Positions 51,706 to 63,744 of a stretch of DNA of 64,000 bases are shown here, piece by piece. The stretch comes from Rhabdornis inornatus (lineage: Eukaryota > Chordata > Aves > Passeriformes > Rhabdornithidae). Made by a program: the position numbers and the translations under genes. Where the stretch lies: NCBI GenBank assembly GCA_013397075.1, contig VWZS01002239.1:386332-450331 (forward strand), written 5' to 3'. Under the pieces are notes generated by a model that did not search any database, was not told where the DNA came from, and saw nothing but the letters and a program-made list of their open reading frames with translations. Numbering within the stretch: the first letter of the stretch is position 1; each line of letters opens with the position of its first letter.

Positions 51706-53514
51706 TCTGACTGACTAGTTCACTTAATAGCTTATGTCTTGTCCTCTTTCTAGGCTTTCTGACTTCTGGCAGAATGTCAAAGTCAATTTAGAATCATCTC
51801 ATTAGTTTCTTAAATAAACACAAGATGAAGAACAAAATATTTTAAGACATTATTGTCATTTATATTGATAAAAGACAGGTGCCTCTTGAATCAAAGCCAT
51901 ATGAATCTGTTAAATCAAATTAACCCCTAAAATTTACATCCTTTGCCTATGATAATTAAAGAATGTTTTATAGAAACCAAGTTCCCAGTTAATCATCTAA
52001 ATAAAAAGCTGTCATGTGAATGCAGTGTCAAAGTTCAGAAGACTATTATAAAATGAAAGGACAAAATATTTTGCAGTCTCTCAGAATGAGGATCTGGGAT
52101 CCTTATGTAGTAAGGTAAATTTCTGGTAAACTCTTCAGAATTTTTCACCCAGTAAAGGTCTAAGTGCATGGCACAAAAAATCTGGAAAAGGTTTCTAGAA
52201 TTAATAAAATTTACTGGAACTAATCTTCTCTTATCTGACTTCTGGAAAATATTTTGTCGGAGATGTTTTTTTCCCTAGAATTTTCATTAGCTATAGGAAA
52301 TATATAAGAAAAAAATGCAGAGTACACCACAGAGAACTATAGGTGGTCTGTGGACATATTTATTGTTTATTATTAAATTCTGGACTGTTCTGTGGAACAG
52401 AATCATAGTCTTCTTAAGTGAAAAGCATTTATTAAAGAAATCAACAGCTGTAAACACAAATATGCTACACAGGATTTATTCTAATGTAGTGCACCTTGTT
52501 AAGTGGGAACCATATTCTATTCAGAGCTGTAGGCCAGAATGAAAATATCTGATGGGTGGTAGATGTGCTAGATGTGAACAAATGAGAATATGAAACTGAA
52601 AGGAATATTGTGGAGGGAGGGTACCTACCATTGGCCACTGCCATTTCAAGTGTTTATCAGCTGCTTCTTAGAAGTAGATTTCTGGGGGTTTTATGATAGT
52701 TCTGTATTTAATATTGTTCCAGAACCTCACAGTTTTCTCTGATAATTAGTATCTGTATGCCAGCCCACACTTTTGTTCATTAAAGAGAGAGAAATGATGG
52801 GACAAGGACAATTTGTGTAAAGCATAAAGGTCAAGTTTGAAGTTTTGCACAATTGCCCTACTTGATTCTAGTGATTCAGCTGACAAACTTTCCTCATAAA
52901 ATGCATTTAACCAAGGAAGTTATTCTATAGCTGTTTTTGTTCAGTGTGCTTCTCGTAGTCTTTAACAAAAAAAATATAAAAGCACAAAAGGAAAGTTTTA
53001 TAGCTTTTAGATAAGGAAGCAATAATTGTTCTTTTCTTTCACTTCCTCTAGTCTCCTGAGATTAATAACAATCTCACTCTGATTTAAACACGTTTTGATC
53101 AGTCAGGTTTGAGAGAATTAACCTTCACTCATAGAAGGTTTCTACTTGTGATCTCTTTATCCTCCTTGTGATGTATTAGGGAATATATAAAATAGCTCAA
53201 ATTTGATGTGACGATTTTCTTTTGAAATTACGAGTTATCATCAGTTATTATTTTGTGCCTAGTGGAGATAAATTCCAGACATTATTTACTGGATATAAGC
53301 AATAATATATTTTATGTACCTCATTATCTCCTTGTAGCAATTTTTATAACTCTATTAAAATAAATGTTAGAAATGAAAGCAAGGATATAGCAAAAATCTT
53401 CATACTCATTCTAACTGATTATTTTTTCTGTTCTGTTGTTTACACAGTGTAATTCACCTGAGTAGTAGTGCAAATACAGAAAAGCCAGCAGGTGCTAAAG
53501 CCATCTCATTATTC
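51706..53514. other. Unique AT-rich DNA, nothing recognised
   Basis: No gene or repeat recognised. Open frames are at most about 75 codons and featureless. Confidence 0.5.
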
Positions 53515-54006
53515 TTGAGTGCTGCATCCATCTCTGGGGTCCCCAGCGCAGGAAAGACATTGACCAGTTGGAGCAAGTCCAGAGAAGGGCCACCAAGATG
53601 ATTAGAGGGATGAAACATCTCTCCTATGAGAAAAGTCTGAGAGAACTGGAATTGTTCATCCTAACAACTGGGGAGACCAAATTAACTCTTCCAGTAACTG
53701 TAGGGAGCTTACAGGAAAGATGGAGAGAAACCTTTTATAAGGGCATGAAGTGACAGGACAAGGGGAAGGGCTTTAAGCTGAAGGAGAGCAGGTTTAGATT
53801 AAATATTAGGAAGACATTGTTTACTATGGGGTTGGTGAGGCACTGGAACAGGTTGTCCCAAGAGTTGTGGATACCTCGTCCCTGGAAGTGTTCAAGGCCA
53901 AGTTGGATGGGGCTTTAAGCAACCTGCTCCTGTGGCAGGGGAGTTGAAACTAGATGATCTTTAAGGTCCCTTCCAAACCATTCAGTGATTCTTTGATTCT
54001 ATGATT
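53515..54006 (+). mobile_element. CR1 LINE, well-preserved 3' end
   Basis: Plus-strand CR1 of about 490 bp with all 3' landmarks. ORF2 remnant EQVQRRATKMIRGMKHLSYE and LRELELF lies in an open frame at 53568-53753, which ends after a short divergent segment. A later frame reads LVRHWNR at about 53834-53854. Then come GTGTTCAAGGCCAAGTTGGA, ACTAGATGATCTTTAAGGTC and a tail with three octamer-like units (GTGATTCT TTGATTCT ATGATTT). A frameshift near 53660-53750 disrupts the protein. The tail type (GATCTTTAAGGTCCCTTCCAA) is like the CR1-F group and like the copy at 3782. It is 5'-truncated and inactive. Confidence 0.95.
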
Positions 54007-55934
54007 TCCATTTTGCATTCAAATGTGAGGGACCTGAATGACAACTTGGTATAAACAATAGTGCTGCTTTGGCAGCTCTGCCTTGTATCAGTAAATGACA
54101 AGCCTTTATAAACTAATCAAAAGGATACTATTGCTTAAATATATTGAACACTCTGGCTCCATTCCCTTCCTAAAGGAATGCATTTCAACTTTCCTTTACC
54201 CAGCTCTGGACTATACTCTGCTTGATTTGGTCTGTTACATATATATGCCTTTATATATGAATCTGAGTGATTACTGAGAAATGCTTATGCCATTGGAAAA
54301 GATTCTTCTTAAACTGAATTATCTTTTATTGCTCTGCAGGATTTCCACAGTACTTTTCCATTAATTCCAGATGGCAAATACGACCAGTTTTTATTGTATT
54401 TGCAGGAACAGCCAACTTGGCAGTAAGATACAGACTAGAGCAGTTCAGCCGCTTTTGCTAGTTCTCCTGTAGTAAGGTTTGAGATGCTTTAGAATGAGAA
54501 TGGAGTTAAGATTTATCTTTATTCTTCAGGGTAGTGCTGCACTGATAACCTGCCTTGCCCTATCAATAGGTTGCTTCAGGAAGGAAGAGCTGTAAAAGGC
54601 AAGGTTTCTGTTGACCAGAGTACAAAGAGTTTGCATGTTTTGAGGTTTAAAGTCATGGATCAATTGACACTTTCATACCGATGCTTTCATATCTTTTGGT
54701 TTTGCTCATCTTCTTACCTCCAGTAATGCTCTCCGTAACGCATGTTCATCAGGAGTTCTGTTCATGGAGGTTGCTAAAGGGTCTTCAGGCAGAAAGAGAC
54801 TTTCAGAATTATTGAACCAGAAGAAAAAGTAAAATATAAACATTTTCATGCCTGAACCGAATGATCCTATACTTAGCCCACACATCTGCTTAGTTTTTGG
54901 GTTTTTTTTCTACAACACATAGTGTTCACTTTGCATTTCTCAAGGACTAGGAAAAAAGATAACTGTTCAGTCTGACGTGTGACATAGTAAAGAAGAACTC
55001 AACTCTGCTTTCTTTTGTTTCTGTGATGTATGTTTTAGATCAATCTATATAAGTTCTCTTCAGTCAAGTGAATTTGTCTGTGGTTTTTTTTGAGAGCTTT
55101 TCCTCCAGACTGGAAATCTCAAATTTTACTCCAGGTGAACAGTGTTATAAATGTTACTTAGTACAGGATGGCATAAGATTGTGTAGCTACAGCAGGAAGA
55201 AATTGCTCCTTCAGGGAATTGAAAATAGGAGGGTTTGAGAATGACAGCAAATCACAAAGACATGAGTAATGTGGAAGAGGTGTGATCAGCTCTAGCTTCC
55301 AACTGAAACAATGAGAATGTTGAAGTGACCCCTGCATGAACTAACTTCAGTTATGAAGTGCATGCTCTAGTATGCTCTACTATAACGTAAGGAAGACAAT
55401 TTTCTCTTACTGGCAAAAAGCATGATAAAAATCACCTGAAAATGAGCAACTTGGGAACAGACTTTCAGAGAATGTGATTCCATATAAAAGAATAATAAAC
55501 ACATGAAAAAAGATTGAGAAGGGAGATGGCTGGACTAGAATATGTTAAAAACAGAAATAGATGAGATTCTTTGCAGACATTCAACAGGGAAAGAAAAAAA
55601 ATAGAAAATGGGAATGTGAAAATGAGGGACGAAAAAGATGGAAAGGCTTCTGGTTTGTCAGTGATTTTTTTTCTCATGTAATGATTTTATTGTTCTTCTG
55701 TTGTGACAGAAGTCTGCATTGAAAGAAGTTGCATTTATGTCAAGTAGCTAATCTTTTCAATAGAAGATTAGAAACGGGAAGAATGTTAAATAGATTTCTT
55801 AGATCTTTATTTAGATTCTGACTGCAGAGAGAACGACATGGGGGAGATGACAATAGGAGTTCTGGAAAATAGAACTTGGAGACAGACTATGAAGTAACTA
55901 CATAGTATTTATTTGGTACCTATATAGTTTCACT
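54007..55934. other. Unique DNA, nothing recognised
   Basis: No gene or repeat recognised over about 1.9 kb. Confidence 0.5.
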
Positions 55935-56514
55935 TGTCTCCCACGAGTAATATTATTGCAGCAGACCTCTCATTAAGGGTAGAAATCTCTACCTCAGAAG
56001 ACACAGACTCTCATTGAACACCATGAAAAGGGTCCCAGTTTATTCTTTTTTACAGCTTAGTCATCTTGACTCTGAGTACAGCAAGCTCCTACTGCAGGGT
56101 CCAACTGCAGACTCTGACTGCTGGCTATTTCCTGCTGGACTGTGACTGCAAGTATTGGTTTGCAGATTCTGAGCACAGGTTTTCACCCAGCTCAGCTATG
56201 ACTGCAGGCTCCAACCCCATCAGACCTAGACTGACCTCATAGCAGAGCTTTTACTGCACTAACTTTCTCACTTTTTTTGTTCTTCTTTGTAGCTCTCTGG
56301 AGTGTTCCCTCTTCCTCAGAGCTCCTCTACCTCCTCCAGGCACTCTTCCTCCAAGATCCCCCTACCCAGCCAGCCCAGCCCTTTTATCATACTTATCTTT
56401 ATTAGTCACAGCTGTGACCCATTAAGGGCAAGGCTGTTCCTCTTATTTGGTAATTAGTACAACTTTGACTTACCAGGGGCAAGGTCACCCGTAATCTCTT
56501 CTTCTACACCTACA
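55935..56514 (-). mobile_element. Probable endogenous retrovirus LTR (minus strand)
   Basis: Read on the minus strand the segment starts TGTAGGTGTAGAAG and ends GTGGGAGACA, giving TG...CA termini about 580 bp apart. A TATA-like ATAAAAGGG lies at about 56382-56392. An AATAAA lies about 330 bases downstream, where the plus strand reads TTTATT at about 56040. GC content is higher than in the flanks, and the middle contains several degenerate repeats of an ACTGCAGxxTCTGA type. These are LTR-like properties, but no internal retroviral gene and no clear target-site duplication were found (flanks TCACT and ATTTT differ). It could instead be another kind of repeat. Confidence 0.6.
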
Positions 56515-57923
56515 ATTTTCATATTTCATTAGGTGACAGAGGCCAAATTAGGAATAGAAAGTGCATGGTTCTTCTCCCAGTTTAGCTACTGACTTACAAT
56601 ACCTGTTTTTATCACTATCCCAACTCTGTGCCTTATTTTTTTCTCTCTAGAAGTTGGGGTGGATGGTGCTTAACTACTTCACAGGGTTGTAAGTGAACGC
56701 TGTTTGATCCCTCTCAGAGAGATATAAGCCAGTACGATATATCATCAAGGATAATTGTCTTCTCCACATTGCTGATGTCACTATGGATCTGGAAATAAAT
56801 AAATTTGGTCTTTTGAATCCTGCTGGGAAAATATAATTGCATCATTTCTACAATAGTGTTATCTTCCTGGTGACTTTGAAGAATCTGCACCAGATTCCAG
56901 CTGTATTGAATGATCTTGCTGCAATACCTTACATTTGTAAAAGCTGTTTATTCAAATGTTTCATTTGACTTGCCAGGTCCAGCAGCAGATATTTGAAGCT
57001 TCCATGTCATGACAACCACGCTTAATCCAAGATGAAGAAACAAATACGTAGAAAGTGATTGTTTGAGAAATACATTTTTCTAATTATTTCTGTGACTATT
57101 GTGATTACTGTGACTGTTTTTAAGAAATTAGTTGTTATGAACATTTTTTTATTTTCCCACAGGCATCTGCAGTGATTTCCTTGAGTAGCTGACTTAAGCA
57201 AAGTAAACAGGTAGGAATAGGCTAAACCTGTCACATTGTTAGTGCAGTCCTCTGAGTTCAACTGCCAGCTAGAACTTCCCAAACCTTGACTTTTCCTTTA
57301 CATTATTTTGTGTCATGGGTACAGAATTTCTGCCTATCACTTGTTAACATAAACAAACTTGGACTAAATGTGAAATCCCTATTGTTTTCAAAAGATAGAA
57401 GTTTTAGGAGGACTTCTTATCTAGAAAAATAAACAAGGCTGAAATATTTATAGTAATTAGTAATGATTAAGATTACTTAGTTGCCTGTATGGGGAGGAGT
57501 TATTCACCAGATGATTTTCAGTTTTGCTTAATTTTATGTCTGCTTTTTTTTTCTCCAGACAATGCATTAAAATCTAGTCAGTGAAATTTCTGCCTTACTG
57601 GTTACTGGACTGAAGCTGATTAATGAAGTACCCATTTTTCTTCATATCTGTAAAGCAAAGTGAAGAGGACTGAAACCGATTAATAATATAGAAGAATATG
57701 CTAGCTAACATGTCCAATGAAGGGCCTATAAAAAAAAAGTGAAATATTGCAAACTTGTAGATTTTCTCTAGAAGCCTAAATTGTGCTTTGGCTTGAATTC
57801 ATTTGTCAGATGAATCTTTTACTTTGATTCCTGTAGAAACTGTTCTCCTGTTTGTATTCCAGACAGAATAAATCCCAGATGATTCATCTCTTATGTTTAC
57901 CCATTTCCAGGCTCAAAATAAAT

Positions 57924-57940
57924 AAAAAAAAAAAAAAAAA
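57924..57940. repeat. Poly-A run (17 bases)
   Basis: Seventeen A following AATA. No retroposon body recognised upstream, so treated as a mononucleotide repeat. Confidence 0.8.
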
Positions 57941-60308
57941 GAGGAGTGTAAAAAGCCCTCTAGAATAGTTTCATTTTCTGCCCTTGTCTGGCCTCCAGTA
58001 GCTGATAAAAGGGGTGGGACTATTTATAGGTGGGAAAGTGGTGGGAAAATTCTAGTGGAAGCTTTAGAATTGGCTCAATTCTGAATTAAACCAAATTTTT
58101 TATTCTTTATGTGAGTGGTGTTGTGGACTTTTGTAGCAGCCAACAACTGAGATGCTTCAAATAACTGTGACTGCTAGAAGACCCAAAAGCAGATGAGGCT
58201 GCATGTCAAATCTTTTCTCTCTCACATCAAAGACCTAAGTTATCTTCTTCAATTCTTTGATTAGGTGGATTTAACCATGGATAACAAGGCTGTCCCTAGA
58301 TAAAGTATTCTCATTCTGATATGGCTTAAACTTTTCAAAAGAGGGAAGCATATATTAATTGTTGCTTTGTTGTGGGTCTTGCCATATTACCCATGAATGA
58401 GGCACATTTTCTTCTAACTTCACTAAGTTTGAGAGACTACATGTAACATAAGAAAAAAGACAATAAGGAGTTTGGGGAAAAGGTTGCATGTGGGAAGACT
58501 TGACATTTTGGACTGATACATGATACTGTTTTTTATCACTCCCTGTTTTTTTTATTTATTTATTTTTTAATTATAGTTTTAAATCAATATAATTGCCTTA
58601 CTTGTTTTATGGTATATGAGGCCCAGTTTCTTGACTGGGATTCAATGCTATCTATGGAAGCACCATTGGAAACTTCTCATGTAATCATGGTTTTGTTCAG
58701 ATACAGGTTCAGAAAGGTTACAATGAAGCAGCAAAGCCAGAGGCTGTAGTAATTCGTTCAAGAGTGAGTAACAGAGAACACGGCGTAGTGAGGTACTTGT
58801 TTAATAAGAGTGGATTGCATCATTTTACAGCCAAAAAGTTGTTTCAGTAAGAGAACCCTTCATTGCAGGAGCTCTGTTTATGTACCACTGACTTCTACTG
58901 TTATTCCCCAGACTCTGTGTTTGCACTTTTGTTGTTCCCTACTGCTTACTGCAACATGCAAGAGTATGGAATGGTGACAGATAAAACCGGCCCCATAAAG
59001 AGTTACAAATTAATAGCCTGAATATATGCAAATTTAAGTTTTTCTCATTTGTGTTGGTCTAAAAAAGCAATAATTATCTCATGTTTATGCCAACAGAAAG
59101 ATGATGTAACACTGTGATCATCTCTTTTGCAATTTAACAAAACAAAGTATTTTTCATTTGGTCATCCAGCCCTTGTCCATATATCCAAGACTGGGCCATT
59201 TACAGAAGCTTGGCCTTTCAGCATTTATAATATCACTAAATTTTATACAGACCCACACGTGTTCCCAGAAATCATTCCAAACAAGAAGGAGACTTTCTAG
59301 ACTGTGATAGTGCATTTGGATATGAGAAAGTGTGTTTAGAAGTGGTGCTTTTCCAACCATTACCCATTGGCAATAACCTACAATGGTCCATCTCAACCAA
59401 ATCAAGTGCTGGCTCATTTCTGGGGTCCAGAAGACATGCCAAGTATGAGGCAATCCAGGCATTGGTTCCTAAAGACCTTTGGAAAACTGTGTCAAGAGTA
59501 AAAGCATCACTTTTCAAAACTGCAGAAACCCTTAGGAGGGGTACTGGCTCAATACAAGAAACTACTTGCTCTGTAATATTTATTTTCTTCTGTGCTTTTA
59601 AGGCCTATAATGGCAATAACCCTGGCATTAGAACACGGGCTTAATGATGGCTCAACTTTCTTCAAGCCATCCTCTTTCCAGCTGGCCATTAATCCTCAAC
59701 TGGTGCCAAAGGCTTTTGACTGTAGTATGTTTAATTCATGGAGGTTACACAGATTGCTTCCTGTGAAGACTTGCAGATGTAAATTCAGGAACAAATTAAC
59801 CTTTTTGCATTTTTGGCTAGAAATCTCCAGCCTTTTTGATATATTTATCCATGGAGAAAAAGGACTCAAACTCTAGAATCTTTGAACACATCTTACTGCA
59901 GAAGAAAAGAGAGAAGGGAGTGGAAGGAAGAGGAGGGGAAGGGAAAGAACTTAAATCTCTTTGGCAGTCTGGTTCCCCTTATTTGCTCACATTGACATGG
60001 GTAGCTATGGTTTTTGTACCCCTGTAAGAGCTTTACTTTCTCTGTAACTGCAGGTTTTGTAATAGTTTGATTGTTTGTTGATTTGTCCTTTCCCCTGTAG
60101 CTCCACTGGCTTTGCTGACTGGGCTGTATGAAAAGAATTGGTGCAGGTGCCATTCTGTCCGTAGCAGGTGTCATTTTGAGTCAGGGATGAAGTTGATATT
60201 GGATTCCACAATATTAAGTAACCAACAGAAAAAAAAAAAAGGGTGGGGGTGTTGAATTTTCATCCATAGATTGCTTCATAAAGAATAGCATAACCCTCTA
60301 GTATCAAG

Positions 60309-60330
60309 GTTAAGAGCTAGTTAAGAGCTA
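60309..60330. repeat. Tandem duplication of an 11-bp unit
   Basis: GTTAAGAGCTA occurs twice in perfect tandem (60309-60319 and 60320-60330). Confidence 0.85.
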
Positions 60331-60831
60331 ATCTTTGCCACAGCTGTAACATATAGGAGCATGATCCAAAGCTATTTATCAGTGCAGAGCAACACCAGAC
60401 AAAATTCAGGATGCAATTCCTTAGCACTTCAGTGCTGTTTATTTAGCAAGCACTGTCAGATTTCTTGCTAAACCCTCTCTCTTTTGATTTATCTATTGCC
60501 TGCTTTTCTCTTAAGGTTACAAAGCATATTTATTGTGTGTAATTAATAAAACATTTCATCCTCTTTATTTTTAAAGTGTTAACCTGTAAATAGAAAATAC
60601 GAAGTATGTGACTTTATGTTGTTTCAGAGCTGAAAATCTTCTGTCTAAACTTTGCTTTTTCCAGTTACTGTATCACTGAGGAAAATGAAAATTAAAAAGC
60701 CTACATTTTTCACCTCCCTCCTTGTGGCTCCTACACAAGAATATCAAGACTACGTATATCAAAACTGTCTCATGTTCAACTGACTATGTGACAATACCTG
60801 TCTGGGCCCTTCAGAAGAAGAAATGTGATCG

Positions 60832-60902
60832 TTAAGATGAAATCAGATTCAACTGCATTTTCTTTCATGCTTCATCTGCAGTTGAATCTGATTTCATCTT
60901 AA
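60832..60902. repeat. Perfect inverted repeat: 26-bp stem, 19-base loop
   Basis: Bases 60832-60857 (starting TTAAGATGAAATCAGATT) are the exact reverse complement of 60877-60902 (ending AATCTGATTTCATCTTAA). They are separated by a 19-base pyrimidine-rich loop (60858-60876). Just outside the stem are two mismatches, then two further pairs. An RNA from either strand would fold into a hairpin the size of a small pre-miRNA, but with a perfect stem, unlike most vertebrate miRNA precursors, which carry bulges. No transposon ends or target duplications were recognised. Alternatives are a recent template-switch (fold-back) mutation, a young miRNA-like or endo-siRNA hairpin, or a piece of an unrecognised foldback element. 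Confidence 0.92.
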
Positions 60903-62180
60903 GCATTTGGATGCTGTGCTAATGATGAAATAGAAATTGAGAGGTGGAGAGAGATTCTGTATACCTGGAATATAATTTCACAGTTACATTTGTACCCATA
61001 GAACTGCAGATGGTGTGAAAACAGTGTTGATTAAAATAATCAGTCTAGCACTCAACAGCACTTTAGGTTTTCAAATACAACACATTAATAGATTAATCTT
61101 TGCCACACCCCATGGGGTATTTTCCTATATATGTAAACTGAGAAACTGCACACAGAGGAGATAGACTTGAATTTAATTTGTTGTTACACAACTTTTGATC
61201 TCACTGAGTACTGCTGTGTGACAGAACTAACTGAATTCTGGTGATTATAATTTCTTGCTGAATTTAGTCAGCCCTGTGAGCCCTCGTTCACTTCATCAGC
61301 AGGCTGGATAAAGTAAGAAGGTAAAGAAGTTGTCACTGTTAGAAAATGTTTCTAGCCTCTTTCCTCCTTAGATTGTTCTCCAGTCAGCAGAGCAGAGAAT
61401 GAGTGTAACATGGGCCAGTTCAATAAGGTCTAACCAGTTTTTGCTCCTACAGGTGGTGCATTGGCCACAGGCTTTACAAGTTACCCTCCTCTGCTTTCTC
61501 ATGTTAGCTTTTGCTATGATGGTTTGGAGGGAACAAGAAAGCATCTGTGATGGTTGAGGCAGCTAGGCTGTTTACAAGGAGCAAAATAAGTGGATGTTCT
61601 GTTGCTTAGGTACCACAATAATTTATTTTACTGTGGCAAGTGCCTTTTGGGGGGTGGGAATGAAACAGTAAGCCAGGTGTTCTACAGTTGATGAAGGTGG
61701 CTTTTGGACTGCAAAGTGTGTTTTTATTACATCATTTATCTCAAATAAATAATTGAGGTCCAGCAGCTCCTGACAGGAAATGACATGAAGGCCAGCCTTG
61801 CTTTAGGCTGAAGTAGAAGCATCTATCATGTAAATGAACTCTGAACCATGCCAGCAGGATGCATACATTGAAGGGATAATGGGTGGATGATATATTTTGT
61901 TATCCTAGGCCTTATTTATCTACTTCAATATTTTTCTTCTTTTAAACAAGCAGCGGTAGTAATAATTGCCAAATGTCTATGCAATAGCAGAACATGCTTA
62001 TCTAAAGGGCTTCGGGACATCTGAAACCATAGGATTAGCTGGGGGATGGTCTCAAGTTTGCTTATAATATTTTATAACATTATAAATGTTATGATTAATC
62101 TGTTTTCTTCCCCATTTCTACTCAGTTGTGTTTTACTTTTCTCTGTAAGAAGCCAGCACTAAATTAAGCATGTCCAAGAC
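60903..62180. other. Unique DNA, nothing recognised
   Basis: No gene or interspersed repeat recognised. A minor 8-bp inverted repeat (ATAACATT ATA AATGTTAT) lies at 62074-62092. Confidence 0.5.
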
Positions 62181-63208
62181 TGTATTGGATTTGTGTGGCC
62201 AGATTTTGGTAGTATGAGAGCTACAGGGATGGCTTCTGTGAGAAGCTGCTGAAGCTTCCTCTGTGTCCAGCACAGCCAATGCCAGCTGATTCCAAGACAG
62301 ATGTGCTGCTGGCCAAGGTTGGGCCCACTAGAAATGGTGGTAATGCCTCTGTGTTAACATACTTAAGAAGAAGAAAAGACAAAGGAAAAAAAAAAGTGAT
62401 TGCATGGTTGTAATTGTGTCCAGAGAAGAACAGAGTGAGAATATGTGAGAGGAACAACCCTGCAGACACCAAGTTCAGTGCAGAAGGAGGGGAGGAGGTG
62501 CTCCAGGCACTGGAGCTGGCATTCCCGTGCAGTCTGTGGTGCAGATGATGGTGAAGCAGCTGTGTCCCTGCAGCACGTGGAGGATGGTGGAGAGGCAGAG
62601 ATCCACCCACAGGCCATGGCAGAGACTCATGTCAGAGGAGGTGAATGGCTGAGAGGAGGCTGTGAAGCTGTGGGAGGCCTGTGCTGGGACAGGCTCCTAG
62701 CAGGGACCTGCAGACACACTGAGAAAGGAGCCCATGCTGGAGCAGGTTTCCTGATAGAGCAGCCTGTCCTTGAAGGACTGCACCACGTGGAAGAGTGAAC
62801 CGTGCTGCAGCAGTTCATGGAGAGCTGTTGCCTGTGAGATGGACTCAGGCTGGAGAAGTTAATGGACAAATGTTTGCCATGGGGGGACCCCATGGCGGCA
62901 GAGGGGAAGGACTCCTTTCCTTGAGCAGCAGCAGAAACAACATGTGATGAACTGACCATAACCCCCATTCCCTGTGTCCTTGTGCCACTGGGTGAGTAGG
63001 TAGAGCTAGGAAGGAGGGAGGGGTATGGAGAAGGTTGTTTTAAAGTCTTATTTTACTTCTCATTATCCTGCTCTGATTTTGTTAGTAATAGATTCAATTA
63101 ATATCCCCAATTTTAGCCTAATTTGCCCATGACAGTATTTGGTGAGTGATCTCTCCCTGCCCTTATCTCAACTCATGAGCCCTATGTTATATTTTCTCTC
63201 CCCTGTCA
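62181..63208 (+). mobile_element. Endogenous retrovirus LTR, 3'-truncated (plus strand)
   Basis: Begins TGTATTGGATTTGTGTGG, which fits the 5' end of an avian LTR of about 1.1 kb as I recall it. It continues with GAGCTACAGGGATGGCTTCT, a TATA-like CATACTTAAGAAG near 62358, and a GC-rich middle made of degenerate GGAGCAGG / CTGTGGGA / CACGTGG units. The same 3' blocks as in the minus-strand copy at 49866 follow (CAGCAGCAGAAACAAC, ACCCCCATTCCCTG, TCAATTAATAT). The poly(A) signal is decayed to AATAGA at about 63087. It stops after TTTTCTCTCCCCTG at 63208, short of the ...CCACTACA terminus that the other copy keeps, so the last roughly 70-90 bp are deleted. Open frames of 113-129 codons inside it (62221-62968) are by-products of its GC-rich repeats, not genes. 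The ERV class (probably ERVL) is uncertain. Confidence 0.87.
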
Positions 63209-63744
63209 ATTACACCTGTAAGCTGAAATTATCTTTTAGATTTCTCATCAAATATCATCAAGACAAGGTGTTTTCTATTGCCTTATAGAACATGTTGTCT
63301 AAACACTGAGATAGACTCTTCCACAAGGACTCCTTGGAGATGATAGACAGGAACTAGTTAAACAGAATGAGGAGGGAGTAAGAAAATGTGCTGTTGAGTC
63401 TATCTCATCTCCTTATACTGCAGAGTAGATAAGTGTTTGTGGCTTGAAGTGCTGAGAGATCCCAAATGAGTCCTTTATCCACATACACTTTGAGTTTTAA
63501 CATAGTATGTATTACAGAAAAATGCAGTGAAATGTGATTTGAAAATCTTTGGGCTTGGCAGTAAGAAAATGCAACTGGTCTGTATCCCATTTAAAATTGG
63601 GCTTCTACAGTTCCTCGTTGCTCATTAAGAATGCAGAATTGTTTCAATCCACAGTCTTACGCAGCAACTGTTGCACATCTCACTTTATGGAGAACAGATC
63701 TGCTTAAGCAAACACAGCTTTGTTTTTTGACAAGATAGGCTGAT
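63209..63744. other. Unique DNA, possibly grading into an old CR1
   Basis: No gene recognised. The last 50-60 bases (from about 63690) may already belong to the CR1 remnant that follows, but similarity is not clear. Confidence 0.45.

Larger units (their letters stand above)
56515..60831. other. Unique DNA; ORF-dense patch at 59.15-59.9 kb
   Basis: Mostly unrecognised AT-rich DNA with a 17-base A run (57924-57940). At 59154-59876 open frames of 81-104 codons overlap on both strands (minus 59154-59462 and 59272-59517, plus 59330-59644 and 59592-59876). None has a recognisable domain. Composition is less AT-biased there, which lowers stop frequency, so chance is a sufficient explanation, but an unrecognised old repeat or retroviral piece is possible. 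Confidence 0.45.

Noticed and set aside
57924..57940. Poly-A tail of a processed pseudogene
   Set aside because: No mRNA-like body or target-site duplication was recognised upstream of the A run.
62221..62968. Overlapping frames of 84-129 codons on both strands
   Set aside because: They lie wholly inside the ERV LTR, whose GC-rich internal repeats suppress stop codons; LTRs do not encode these proteins.
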